A stretch of 64,000 nucleotides of DNA from contig NZ_VMHN01000001.1 in NCBI RefSeq assembly GCF_008795955.1, positions 744,001-808,000 of the forward strand, in the 5' to 3' direction. This stretch comes from Marinobacter denitrificans. Lineage in GTDB: Bacteria; Pseudomonadota; Gammaproteobacteria; Pseudomonadales; Oleiphilaceae. Shown piece after piece: positions 36,156-45,334 of the stretch. A program made the position numbers and the translations under genes. The notes under the pieces are model-generated. The model made no database searches and was not told the origin of the DNA. It worked only from the letters and a program-made list of their open reading frames with translations. The first letter of the stretch is position 1, and each line of letters starts with the position of its first letter.

Positions 36156-36661
36156 TGCTGGCTCCCTTCCTGCCTGAAATGGTTGTTCGGCGACAGGCCA
36201 AACACCTGCGCCACTTTCTGCTCGACGAGCCTCACATCTGCCTCAACCGGTTCCCGGGTATCCAGGCAATGCAAGTCCAGCCGCTCCCCATCAAGGCTGA
36301 CGCTCAGCGTACCGGGCATCAGCGACAGGGTATTGGCCAGCAGCCAGCGCGGGCCGCCTTCGGGCAAGCTGAGATAAAACGTGAGATAGCCTGGGTTGAC
36401 CGGCAAGGATGGCGACAACAAGCGGCGGGAAACGTCGATCCCGGCCACCACGGATCGACCAATGAAGAAAAGCATGAAGAGCAGGAATGGAAACGGGCGA
36501 ATCCGTACTTTAGCCGGTGGGAAAAGACGCAAAGAAATAACCGTGGCCAGTGCGGTGACCACCAGACCAAATCCGATTCCGGAGGAATCCCCTTCCGTAA
36601 GGGCCCACCACACCAGCAGAAGCAGCCCAATCCGTGCAGAAATCGTTGTGACTGCGCTCAT
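36152..36661 (-). CDS. mnhE: Mnh antiporter subunit E
   Basis: 169 residues from ATG 36661 (ACGGAG upstream). N-terminal helices, then the MnhE motif LLANTLSLMPGTLSVSLDGERLDLHCLD. First gene of the operon mnhE-F-G-DUF4040-B-C-D-D-D, in which nearly every junction overlaps. The 222 bases upstream hold no clear promoter that I can assign, only the hairpin at 36839-36867. Confidence 0.9.
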   Translation of the reverse strand: MSAVTTISARIGLLLLVWWALTEGDSSGIGFGLVVTALATVISLRLFPPAKVRIRPFPFLLFMLFFIGRSVVAGIDVSRRLLSPSLPVNPGYLTFYLSLPEGGPRWLLANTLSLMPGTLSVSLDGERLDLHCLDTREPVEADVRLVEQKVAQVFGLSPNNHFRQEGSQQ

Positions 36662-36838
36662 CGGTACTCCGTGCGTTGACCTGTGAAATCTGCCCTGAAC
36701 TCCCACCCACACTGAAAAGACTACCACATCAACAGCTAATACGAATCCACTCCCCGGCTATGCAGCAGACCCCAGCACCCGTGCGGAACCATTAAAACGC
36801 GTGAAACCGAATAAACAGTCCGGGTAAATTACACTGGC

Positions 36839-36867
36839 GGTTGGTCAGGGTATTATCCTGACCAACC
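36839..36867 (-). terminator. Hairpin downstream of the Met-rich protein gene
   Basis: Perfect 11-bp inverted repeat (36839-36849 with 36857-36867, 7-base loop), 17 bases past the stop of the minus-strand Met-rich gene. No U tract follows, so it may be a Rho-dependent or mRNA-stabilising structure. Confidence 0.5.
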
Positions 36868-36883
36868 TGCCCCATTTGCGGCG

Positions 36884-37384
36884 TTAGCGTGAGCCCTGGC
36901 TGCGGGCCTGATGCTCCAACATTTGCTCCATCATCAACTGCATCTGGTTCATGCGGTTTTCCATCATTTCCAGACGCTGTTCAGAGTTCATGCCACCAGC
37001 ACCGCCCTGCTGATTTTTCCCCGGCTTTTTCCCGGATTGCTGGTTATTCATGCCCTGACCTTGCTTGCCATCGCCCATCATTCCGTGACCTTGACCCATC
37101 ATACCTTGGCCCTGGCCCATCATGCCGCCGCGCATCATGCCCATATGTTCCTGCATGGCTTCCATGTGTTTTTCCCGGATGCGTTGGCGCTCAGTCTCTG
37201 ATGTTGCGCTTCGCATTTCCTGCATCATGGTCTGCATTTGCGACATATTTTCATGCATTTGCTGCATCTGTTCCGGGTTCATCATGCCACCACGGGGCAT
37301 TTGCTGGGAGCTCCCCTGTGCAAACACTATAGCGGGCGCTGCCACGAGAATTGAACACGCGACCAAACGGCTAAATCTGTTCAT
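36884..37384 (-). CDS. Met-rich periplasmic copper-binding-like protein
   Basis: 166 residues with a Sec signal peptide (VAAPAIVFA) starting at ATG 37384 behind AAGGAGGATCTC. The mature part is dense in Met, Gln, Gly and His with repeats such as GQGQGMMGQGHGMMGDG and long helical stretches, like periplasmic Cu(I)/Ag(I)-binding proteins. It likely buffers copper in the periplasm. It lies downstream of cusCBA with its own putative CopR box 57 bases upstream. Confidence 0.75.
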   Translation of the reverse strand: MNRFSRLVACSILVAAPAIVFAQGSSQQMPRGGMMNPEQMQQMHENMSQMQTMMQEMRSATSETERQRIREKHMEAMQEHMGMMRGGMMGQGQGMMGQGHGMMGDGKQGQGMNNQQSGKKPGKNQQGGAGGMNSEQRLEMMENRMNQMQLMMEQMLEHQARSQGSR

Positions 37385-37440
37385 GAGATCCTCCTTAATA
37401 CCTGCATCGGACTGTTTCATACTCAGTAAAGACCATGAAA

Positions 37441-37456
37441 CTGAATCCAGGCTGAA
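37441..37456 (-). promoter_or_regulatory. TTCAG-N6-TTCAG box upstream of the Met-rich protein gene
   Basis: Reads CTGAA-TCCAGG-CTGAA on the plus strand, i.e. TTCAG-N6-TTCAG in the direction of the minus-strand gene. Same 11-base period as the boxes at cusC, the APC gene, the cupredoxin gene and copR. Confidence 0.65.
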
Positions 37457-37515
37457 ATTCGAGCTTACAGGGAGGCCAACTCAACACATGTTGACCTGAA
37501 TCATGAAAACAGGGC

Positions 37516-40500
37516 TCAGGCCACGACACACCTCTGCTTCCACAGATAGAACAGCACAGGAATAACAAGCAGCGCGAGAATCACGGCGCTGATCATACCG
37601 CCGACCATGGGCGCTGCAATACGCCCCATAACCTCGGACCCTGTGCCGGTACCAATCATGATAGGTACCAGTCCACCGATGATGGCTGCCGCCGTCATCA
37701 TCACTGGTCGAACCCGCAATCCGGCACCATGCAATACCGCATGGCGAAGGGTTTCGCGCCTGGGGGTCACTCCCTTCTCTTCACAGGTTTCCATCATCTG
37801 GTGGAAGGACTGGTTCAGATACACCAGCATGATGACACCAATCTCCACGGCCACGCCGGCCAGGGCAATGAAACCGACACCGACGGCCACCGAGAAGTTG
37901 TAGTCCAGCAGATACATCAACCAGATAGCGCCGATCACCGCAAATGGCAGCGTGCCCATGATGATCGCGACTTCCCCGAAACGCCGGAAGTTCAGGAACA
38001 GCAGGATGACAATAATGACCAGGGTCAGCGGCACCACATAGGCCAGCTTTTCCTTGGCACGCAGCATGTATTCATACTGACCAGACCAGCTAACGGAGTA
38101 GCCTGCGGGCAAATCCAGCTCATCGCTCACGGTAGCCATGGCCTGCTCCACGTAGGTGCCTACATCAACCCCGTCAATATCCACGAAGGTCCATCCATTC
38201 AGGCGCGCGTTCTCGCTCTTGATGGCAGGCGGTCCGTCCTCGACCCGGATATCGGCCACATCCGCCAGCGCAATTCGCTGCCCCGACGCGGTTACGATGG
38301 GAAGTTGCTCCAGCTTTTCGGGCGAATCCCGGTAATCCTCCGGATACCGAAGATTGATCGGGTAACGCTCAAGACCTTCGATCGTCCTCGACACGTTGAT
38401 ACCACCAATCGCCGAGGCCACCACCTGCTGTACATCCGCGATATTCAGCCCATATCGGGCGGCGCGCTCGCGATCAATATCCACCTTGATGTAGCGTCCA
38501 CCGGCGACCCGTTCAGAATAGACGGATGCTGTGCCAGGTATGTCCACCATGATTTCCTCAAGACGTTTGCCAATGTCCTGAATAATGGCAAGGTCGGGTC
38601 CCGCCACTTTGATGCCAACGGGTGTCTTGATGCCTGTTGCCAGCATGTCGATACGGGTGATAGTCGGCATCACCCAGGCATTGGTTACCCCCGGGAAACG
38701 AATCAGGGTATTGAGCTCCTGCTTCAGCTTTTCGGTCGTCATGCCTTCCCGCCATTCATCCCTGGGCTTGAGCTGGATAAACGTCTCGATCATGGTTAAC
38801 GGCGCCGGATCGGTCGCGGTATCCGCCCGTCCTACTTTGCCAAACACGGTTTCGACCTCGGGCAGGGTCGCAATCAGCTTATCCGTCTGCTGCAACAGCT
38901 CCCGTGCCTTACCAATGGAGATGCCCGGGTAGGTGGTGGGCATGTACATCAGGTCGCCCTCATCCAGCGGAGGGATGAACTCACTGCCGATTTTGGTAGC
39001 TGGCCACAAACCGATAACCAGGATCAGCAGTGCAGCCAGAACCGTCATTTTGGGAAACCGGAGCACCAGCTTCAGGGCCGGCATATAGGCACCGACCAGC
39101 AGGCGGTTTACGGGATTCTTGTGTTCCGGCAGCACCTTGCCGCGAATGAAATAGCCCATAAGCACCGGAACCAGCGTCACTGCGAGAGCTGCACTCGCCG
39201 CCATGGCGTAGGTTTTGGTGAAGGCCAGGGGCGCAAACATCCGCCCTTCCTGCGCCTCCAGGGCAAACACCGGCACAAAACTGACGGTAATGATCAGGAG
39301 CGAGAAAAACAGCGCCGGCCCTACCTCCGAGGCTGACCTTGCGACGACCTCCCAACGGTTCTCAGGCGTGAGCGGTGTCCGCTCCATGTGCTTGTGCATG
39401 TTCTCGATCATCACGATGGCGCCGTCGATCATGGCGCCGATGGCGATGGCAATCCCCCCGAGTGACATGATGTTGGCATTGATGCCCTGCCAGTGCATGA
39501 CGATAAAGGCCGCCAGAATGCCCACGGGAAGGCTGAGAATCGCCACCAGCGACGAGCGCACGTGGAACAGGAAGACGATGCACACCAGACCGACGACCAG
39601 GAACTCTTCAAGCAGTTTGAATCCAAGGTTATTGACAGCCCGCTCGATCAGACCAGAGCGATCATAAACCGTCACCACTTCCACACCTTCGGGCAGGCTG
39701 GATTTCAGGTCCTCGAGCTTGGCCTTCACGCCATTAATCGTTGCCTGGGCGTTTTCACCGAAGCGCATCACCACGACGCCGCCGACAGCCTCACCTTCCC
39801 CGTTCAGTTCGGCAACACCGCGGCGCATCTGGGGGCCGACTTCAACGCTGGCCACATCTTTCAGAAGTATGGGGGTACCGTTATCGTCGAGACCCAGCGG
39901 GATCGATAACAGGTCATCACGGGACTGGATATAGCCGGACGTGCGGACCATGTATTCCGCTTCTGCCATCTCAATGACGGACGCCCCCACTTCCTGGTTA
40001 CCCCGTTTGATGGCGTTCTGAATGTGAGCCAGGGGTATGCCCAGGGCCCGGAGTTTTTCCGGGCTGACCTTGACCTGATATTGCTTCACCATACCGCCCA
40101 GCGCGGCCACCTCAGATACCCCGGGTACCGTTTGCAGTTCGTATTTCAGGAACCAGTCCTGCAGGCTGCGCAGCTCGCTTAAGTCGTGGTTCCCGGTGCG
40201 GTCAACCAGGGCATATAGATAAACCCAGCCCACTCCGGTGGCGTCGGGCCCAAGCTGGGGCCGGGCCGAGTCTGGCAGACTGGGCGCCACCTGGGAGAGG
40301 TACTCCAGCACCCGTGAGCGGGCCCAATACATATCGGTGTCTTCATCGAAAATCACATATACGTAGGAGTCACCGAAGAACGAGTAGCCCCTGACCGTTT
40401 TCGCGCCCGGCACCGAGAGCATGGCCGTTGTCATCGGGTAGGTCACCTGGTCTTCCACCACCTGCGGAGCCTGCCCCGGGAAGCTGGTTTTGATGATGAC

Positions 40501-40638
40501 CTGAACATCGGAGAGATCCGGAAGTGCGTCCACTGGCGTGTTCTTCAAAGAGTAGAGACCAAGCCCGGTGATAAGCAAAGTTGCCAGCAGCACAAGGAAG
40601 CGGTTACGAACAGACCAGTAGATGATGGCTGAAATCAT
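37516..40638 (-). CDS. cusA: CusA, heavy-metal efflux RND transporter
   Basis: 1040-residue HME-type RND pump. The three methionines that bind Cu(I)/Ag(I) in E. coli CusA have counterparts in LMYMPTT, LTMIETF and RIDMLATG. Twelve helices, two large periplasmic loops, DATGVGWVYLYALVDRTG and FIPPLDEGD are typical. It uses proton influx to expel Cu(I)/Ag(I) through CusC. ATGA overlap with cusB; third gene of cusCBA. Confidence 0.95.
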   Translation of the reverse strand: MISAIIYWSVRNRFLVLLATLLITGLGLYSLKNTPVDALPDLSDVQVIIKTSFPGQAPQVVEDQVTYPMTTAMLSVPGAKTVRGYSFFGDSYVYVIFDEDTDMYWARSRVLEYLSQVAPSLPDSARPQLGPDATGVGWVYLYALVDRTGNHDLSELRSLQDWFLKYELQTVPGVSEVAALGGMVKQYQVKVSPEKLRALGIPLAHIQNAIKRGNQEVGASVIEMAEAEYMVRTSGYIQSRDDLLSIPLGLDDNGTPILLKDVASVEVGPQMRRGVAELNGEGEAVGGVVVMRFGENAQATINGVKAKLEDLKSSLPEGVEVVTVYDRSGLIERAVNNLGFKLLEEFLVVGLVCIVFLFHVRSSLVAILSLPVGILAAFIVMHWQGINANIMSLGGIAIAIGAMIDGAIVMIENMHKHMERTPLTPENRWEVVARSASEVGPALFFSLLIITVSFVPVFALEAQEGRMFAPLAFTKTYAMAASAALAVTLVPVLMGYFIRGKVLPEHKNPVNRLLVGAYMPALKLVLRFPKMTVLAALLILVIGLWPATKIGSEFIPPLDEGDLMYMPTTYPGISIGKARELLQQTDKLIATLPEVETVFGKVGRADTATDPAPLTMIETFIQLKPRDEWREGMTTEKLKQELNTLIRFPGVTNAWVMPTITRIDMLATGIKTPVGIKVAGPDLAIIQDIGKRLEEIMVDIPGTASVYSERVAGGRYIKVDIDRERAARYGLNIADVQQVVASAIGGINVSRTIEGLERYPINLRYPEDYRDSPEKLEQLPIVTASGQRIALADVADIRVEDGPPAIKSENARLNGWTFVDIDGVDVGTYVEQAMATVSDELDLPAGYSVSWSGQYEYMLRAKEKLAYVVPLTLVIIVILLFLNFRRFGEVAIIMGTLPFAVIGAIWLMYLLDYNFSVAVGVGFIALAGVAVEIGVIMLVYLNQSFHQMMETCEEKGVTPRRETLRHAVLHGAGLRVRPVMMTAAAIIGGLVPIMIGTGTGSEVMGRIAAPMVGGMISAVILALLVIPVLFYLWKQRCVVA

Positions 40639-41939
40639 GACTCGTCTCCGCCATGATTCATGGTGCTATGATCCATCCCCTCGTGATTCCTAGCCTCCGG
40701 CTCTGCCTTCGACTCCGTATGCGCCGGGGACATCCGTTGAAAATCCGACGTTTTGCTGGATTCGGAATCAATCAGGAACTGGGCGGAGGTCACTACAATG
40801 TCGCCCGGTTTGGCACCCTCGAGAATTTCCGCATACGGGTCGCCAATACGCCCTACGCTGACATTGACGGATTTGAAGGCGCCCTCCTCCAGCGCCAGTA
40901 CCAGGCGATCGCTCTGCCCGGTGCGGATGATGGATTCGCGAGGCACAAGCATGCGCCGCTCCCTGCGCTCGCCCTGGACCTCCAGCCCGGCGAACATGCC
41001 TCGCAACAGGGCGCCATCGCTATTGTCAAAGCGCATTCTGACCCGCGCCGTCCGGGTTTTCGGGTTGATCTCCGGATAGACATAATCCACGCGCCCCGTC
41101 CATTGGCGCCCGGGCATGTAATCCAGAGTCATCACCACCTTATTTCCTGCCTCGAGCGCCGAAAGCTGGCTCTCAAAGACTTCTCCGATCACCCACACCT
41201 CATCCAGTGACGCAATCGACAAAACCCGGTCGCCGGGCTTGATGAACATCCCCTCCCGTACGTTCAGGTTATCGATAACGCCCGAGGCCCGGGCATGGAC
41301 AGTCATTGTTCGCTGAACTTTACGGGCGTCTTTCAGCTGCCGGATCACCGTTGCAGGAACATTCAGGGCCCTGAGACGTTCTTCAGCGGCGTTGATAAGG
41401 CGCTGGTTGGTCCGGTTGAGTGCCAGGATAAGCTCTTCCTGGGCGTTAACCAGTGTTGGCGAATAGAGGGTGTAAAGGGGCTTTCCTTTCTCGACGGTTT
41501 CGCCCTCCGCTTTGACGTAAAGGGCTTCAATCCACCCTTCAACACGCGGATGCACGTGGGTCATCTCATCCTCGTTGTACTGCACATAACCCACGGTTCT
41601 GACGGTGCTTGGCAACCGCCCCTGGATCACGGGTGCCGTGCGCACGCCCAGGTTGTTGACCACGGTCGGTGAGATCCGGACCGTGCCTGGCGAGTCCTCC
41701 CCGGAACCGCCCTCCTCATAGACCGGAACCAGGTCCATCCCCATGGGCGACTTGCCAGGTTTATCACGTTTGAAATCGGGGTCCATGGGCGCCACCCAAT
41801 ACAAAGGTTCCTTGCTCTCAGTGGTAGCAGTTTCGGGGGCATGGTTCATTCCGGCGTCGGGGGCCAGCCAGTAGGCAGCCGCCGCCCCGGCAACACCACC
41901 CAATAACACAAAACCCAATGGGCGAATCAGATTGGCCAT
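40635..41939 (-). CDS. cusB: CusB, RND periplasmic adaptor
   Basis: 434 residues: N-terminal membrane anchor, then a heavy-metal-binding motif (YWVAPMDPDFKRDKPGKSPMGMDLVPVY), a hairpin/lipoyl region (VHPRVEGWIEALYVKAEGE) and a beta-barrel. The C-terminal tail is Met/His rich (NHEGMDHSTMNHGGDES), an extension suited to copper capture. It bridges CusA and CusC. Starts 5 bases after the cusC stop and overlaps cusA by ATGA. Confidence 0.93.
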   Translation of the reverse strand: MANLIRPLGFVLLGGVAGAAAAYWLAPDAGMNHAPETATTESKEPLYWVAPMDPDFKRDKPGKSPMGMDLVPVYEEGGSGEDSPGTVRISPTVVNNLGVRTAPVIQGRLPSTVRTVGYVQYNEDEMTHVHPRVEGWIEALYVKAEGETVEKGKPLYTLYSPTLVNAQEELILALNRTNQRLINAAEERLRALNVPATVIRQLKDARKVQRTMTVHARASGVIDNLNVREGMFIKPGDRVLSIASLDEVWVIGEVFESQLSALEAGNKVVMTLDYMPGRQWTGRVDYVYPEINPKTRTARVRMRFDNSDGALLRGMFAGLEVQGERRERRMLVPRESIIRTGQSDRLVLALEEGAFKSVNVSVGRIGDPYAEILEGAKPGDIVVTSAQFLIDSESSKTSDFQRMSPAHTESKAEPEARNHEGMDHSTMNHGGDES

Positions 41940-41944
41940 GGTCG

Positions 41945-43264
41945 TTAGTCCTGATAGTTAGGCAGTTTAAAAGAGGGCTCTTCGGCGGAATTCGCGGTCA
42001 GATAACGAAAGCTCGCAAGGCCTTTGGCACGCTCGGCAAGTATCTGTGTCAACTCAACCTGAGCATTGAGTTCGTCAATGCGCGCACGCACGGCTTCTGC
42101 GAAATCGCCATCGTCATTGTCGTAAGCTGTCAGGGCGGCGCTGGCCTGCTCTTCCATCTGCGGCAACAGGGTCTGACGGTATAGCCTGACCCGGTCATCA
42201 AGCTGCTCAATCCGTGCCATTGCGGCGTGGGCCCTGGCCTGAAGCTCCCGCATCTGCAGTACCCGCTCGGATCTGGCCGCTTCCAGGCGAGCTGTTGAGG
42301 AACGCAGTTTCCGGTCCTGTCGGTTGCCGGTAAAAATCGGGAGATCAAAACCAATGCCTACAGAAAACAGGTCGGCGCGGTCCTGTCCGTTCGGTGCCCT
42401 GTCCCGATAGCCATACTGCGCAAAAACAGACCACTCTGGTTTGTAGGCCTGGCGCGCCAGGTCAACATCAATCGCCTGGGCATCGATCAACTGATCAGTC
42501 GCCCGAATCGAGGGGTGGCGGATCAACCCATCTGAATCTGTTTCCGGCCACCTGTCCGGAAGCCCGGTCAATAGCTCTGGCGGGATCTGTCCGGTCACCG
42601 GTAACTGGGCCGCCTCCGCCCCAATCCACTCGCCCAACGATTCACGGTTGGACGCCAGTTGTGTGTTCAGGGCTGCCAGCCGGTCCTCAAGCCGGGTCAG
42701 CTCCAGCGAAGCGCGAATAATATCCTGTTGCCTCGAGCCCATGGTTGCCGAGGTGTAGCCCGCTTCAGCAACATCGGACAACTGTTCGAAGAGCCCCCGT
42801 TTGTCCTCTATCAACCGGATACTCTCCTGCGATCGCCAGAGCTCAATCCAGAGGTGAGTTACCCGCTCTGTTACCTGCTCGCGCCGATTTTCCCGGCGGA
42901 ATGGCTGCACGTCAGCCAGCCGGGTCTTTTTTTCACTGGCCAGGTGACGACTGTCACCACGGGGAATGCGCTGGGAGAGTCCAATGGTGGCCTGAGTCAT
43001 GCCTTCCTGCCCGGTGTCGAAAGTATCCGTGGGCAGATTCGCGGCGCCGATGGTTACCCGGGGATCAGGGAGCGCTCCATCTGCGTAGGACTCTTCCATC
43101 AACGCCTCCTGCGTCCGGGCGCTCTGGCGAAGCCAGGGATCGTTCTCGATGGCAGTGGTAACTACATTCGTCAGTTGAAGTTCTGAATTTGCCCAACCGG
43201 GCAGACTGGTTAAAACCAGAACAAAGAAAATTGCCGGCTTAATAATGCGAGGGGGGATGGACAA
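41945..43264 (-). CDS. cusC: CusC-like outer-membrane efflux protein
   Basis: 439 residues, TolC family: signal peptide then two repeats of the outer-membrane efflux fold with long coiled coils. The start is TTG 43264, since no ATG fits the signal peptide and GGAG lies 8 bases upstream. No lipobox is seen, in contrast to E. coli CusC. First gene of cusCBA; two TTCAG-N6-TTCAG boxes lie upstream. Confidence 0.88.
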   Translation of the reverse strand: MSIPPRIIKPAIFFVLVLTSLPGWANSELQLTNVVTTAIENDPWLRQSARTQEALMEESYADGALPDPRVTIGAANLPTDTFDTGQEGMTQATIGLSQRIPRGDSRHLASEKKTRLADVQPFRRENRREQVTERVTHLWIELWRSQESIRLIEDKRGLFEQLSDVAEAGYTSATMGSRQQDIIRASLELTRLEDRLAALNTQLASNRESLGEWIGAEAAQLPVTGQIPPELLTGLPDRWPETDSDGLIRHPSIRATDQLIDAQAIDVDLARQAYKPEWSVFAQYGYRDRAPNGQDRADLFSVGIGFDLPIFTGNRQDRKLRSSTARLEAARSERVLQMRELQARAHAAMARIEQLDDRVRLYRQTLLPQMEEQASAALTAYDNDDGDFAEAVRARIDELNAQVELTQILAERAKGLASFRYLTANSAEEPSFKLPNYQD

Positions 43265-43277
43265 CTTGGAATCTCCA

Positions 43278-43293
43278 CTGAAATTATTCTGAA
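43278..43293 (-). promoter_or_regulatory. Second TTCAG-N6-TTCAG box, close to the cusC start
   Basis: CTGAA-ATTATT-CTGAA on the plus strand, same orientation as the upstream box 37 bases away. It lies only 14 bases before the TTG, so it may be within the leader, or the transcript may start very near the gene. Confidence 0.45.
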
Positions 43294-43314
43294 AGGAGAT
43301 CTTATGTTTCCAGC

Positions 43315-43330
43315 CTGAAACAAAACTGAA
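43315..43330 (-). promoter_or_regulatory. TTCAG-N6-TTCAG box upstream of cusCBA
   Basis: CTGAA-ACAAAA-CTGAA on the plus strand, TTCAG-N6-TTCAG reading toward cusC, 51 bases before the start. The spacing matches the boxes at the other copper genes. The 257-base region between cusC and the divergent gene is AT-rich. Confidence 0.65.
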
Positions 43331-43521
43331 ATTTACAATAAAACACGTCTATTTTGATCCACCTCAAGTCATTAATATAACTGACAAATATCAACAATTA
43401 GTTTTTTGGATATTAACCTGGGACCAGAAGTCATTTCAGGAACTTTAATAACGGCTGTTTATTTATAGTGTTCTAATAGTGACCATGATGAACTTGTCCA
43501 ATACGTGAGGGTGATGCCCGT

Positions 43522-44820
43522 ATGCACGACGAAACCAGAAATAACCAGCAAACAGCCAGTACCAATGCGGCTCTACTCAATCGCCATTGTTACTGCATTA
43601 CCCTTGATCAGGACGCCCTCAACTCAAATCTTCGGGATCAATTTTCGAACGCTGACATTGGTTCCCCGGCGATAGCGATTCCGGAGCTTGATCATTTCTT
43701 CTCGGACACCGCCGTTTTTGTCCCCGAGAGTGATATTTTGACGATGGAGGGAGTCGTCCGGGCTATCGAGAAAGCGAGCAAACTTCCGTCTTACCAGACA
43801 CAGGTCCTGTCCTGGGCTCCAGACATCGCACAGTTCGATCCCGGCCCTGTCGGGGCATTTATGGGCTATGACTTTCATCTGGGGCCCGAAGGCCCTCGAC
43901 TGATCGAGATCAACACCAATGCCGGCGGTGCTTTTCTTAACGCTGTGCTCGCCCGGGCTCAAAGCCGATGTTGCCAGCCACCTCAACACGCGCCCGCAAT
44001 CAGCCCGGCGCTGGACAGGTTCGATGATGCGGCGTTCGAGATGTTTAAACATGAGTGGCAAAGGCAGCGCGGGGAATCGATGCCGCAGCGACTGGCCATC
44101 GTTGATGACACCCCTGAGAGTCAGTTTCTGTTCCCGGAGTTCCAACTGGCCCAGCGACTCCTTATGGCCCGAGGCATAGATACCCTGATCCTTGATCCTG
44201 CCGAGTTCGAGTATGCCAATGGTGAGCTAACCGCCGGTGGAAAACGCATTGACATGGTGTACAACAGGCTGGTGGATTTCGCGCTGGAAGCACCGAACCA
44301 TGCGCCGTTAAGACGGGCCTATCTCGACGGCGCCGTCGTCGTAACGCCCAACCCGCGAACACACGCAGTGCTGGCCGACAAACGGAACCTGACTCTGTTG
44401 TCAGACTCACAGGTGTTGCACGAATGGGGACTGGATACGAAGGACGTGGAGCTACTGGGAAGGGCTGTTCCAAAGACCAGGGTGGTCTCCAGGGCTGACG
44501 CGGCCGAGCTATGGCGAGATCGCCGCAGGCTCTTCTTCAAGCCCTTTTCAGGCCATGGCAGTAAAGGTGTGTACCGGGGCGACAAACTGACCCGACGAGT
44601 TTTCGAGAACATCCTCGACGGCGATTACATTGCGCAGGACCTCGTCCCTCCGGGGGAGCGAGGTCTCAGAATCGACGACACCGTAACCACCGGGAAAGTC
44701 GATATTCGTCTGTACACCTACAATGGAACAACGCTGCTTACCGCTGCCCGCATCTACAAAGGGCAGACGACTAATTTCCGGACACCCGGCGGGGGATTTG
44801 CACCCATTTTTCAGCTGTAA
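43522..44820 (+). CDS. Hypothetical protein with ATP-grasp-like C-terminal half
   Basis: 432 residues, no signal peptide. The middle has RLIEINTNAGGAFLNAVLAR; the C-terminal third has RRLFFKPFSGHGSKGVYRGDKL and VDIRLYTYNGTTLLTAARIYKG, patterns of an ATP-grasp fold (nucleotide-binding Lys, glycine-rich loop, Asp/Arg metal-nucleotide region). ATP-grasp enzymes ligate carboxylates to amines or thiols. It diverges from cusCBA within a copper island, suggesting, without proof, synthesis of a small metal-binding peptide or thiol. Function not known. Confidence 0.6.
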   Translation: MHDETRNNQQTASTNAALLNRHCYCITLDQDALNSNLRDQFSNADIGSPAIAIPELDHFFSDTAVFVPESDILTMEGVVRAIEKASKLPSYQTQVLSWAPDIAQFDPGPVGAFMGYDFHLGPEGPRLIEINTNAGGAFLNAVLARAQSRCCQPPQHAPAISPALDRFDDAAFEMFKHEWQRQRGESMPQRLAIVDDTPESQFLFPEFQLAQRLLMARGIDTLILDPAEFEYANGELTAGGKRIDMVYNRLVDFALEAPNHAPLRRAYLDGAVVVTPNPRTHAVLADKRNLTLLSDSQVLHEWGLDTKDVELLGRAVPKTRVVSRADAAELWRDRRRLFFKPFSGHGSKGVYRGDKLTRRVFENILDGDYIAQDLVPPGERGLRIDDTVTTGKVDIRLYTYNGTTLLTAARIYKGQTTNFRTPGGGFAPIFQL

Positions 44821-44923
44821 GTGTGGCCGATCTACCAGCTGTAAACGCCCCGGTTCAGTCCATCCCGGATGGCGCTCATTTTTGAGATCTGCACCTGGTC
44901 ACCCGGCATCTGCCCTGAGTCAA

Positions 44924-45310
44924 TCAGATCGCCCGAACAACCTCGGAAAGCACATCCCTGACTTTCCCGGCAACCTGCTTTAGCTCGTCATTATCAATGG
45001 CGGTCATGGAAACCACAGGGTCTATCGCGCTGATCTCTACACCCTCCGACACCTCACGAAGAATGACGTTGCAGGGCAGCATTGCGCCCACACGAGGTTC
45101 GATACCGATCGCTTCCCAGGCCATAGCAGGGTTACAGGCTCCAAGGATGAGATACGCCGGCATGTCCTTCTCCAGCTTTTTCTTCATGGTGGCCTTGACG
45201 TCAATTTCCGTCAGCACCCCGAAACCGTGATCGGCAAGTGCCTGGCGCGCTCTTTTGTCCACGGCCTCGAAACCCTCATCCTTGATCATTCGATTGATTG
45301 TGTATGACAT
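44924..45310 (-). CDS. DUF302 protein
   Basis: 128 residues from ATG 45310 with GGAGGTAACC upstream. The DUF302 fold is shown by DHGFGVLTEIDVKATMKKKL, YLILGACNPAMAWEAI and GAMLPCNVILRE; two cysteines (in GACNP and LPCN) are conserved in the family. Cytoplasmic, function unknown; often found beside metal resistance genes. Located 24 bases after the P-type ATPase gene, so probably in its transcript. Confidence 0.87.
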   Translation of the reverse strand: MSYTINRMIKDEGFEAVDKRARQALADHGFGVLTEIDVKATMKKKLEKDMPAYLILGACNPAMAWEAIGIEPRVGAMLPCNVILREVSEGVEISAIDPVVSMTAIDNDELKQVAGKVRDVLSEVVRAI

Positions 45311-45334
45311 GGTTACCTCCAATGGTTCAGACGT

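Noticed and set aside
43381..43521. Possible copper box for the ATP-grasp-like gene (single TTCAG at about 43435)
   Set aside because: Only one half-site is present; the second half-site at the 11-base period is missing.
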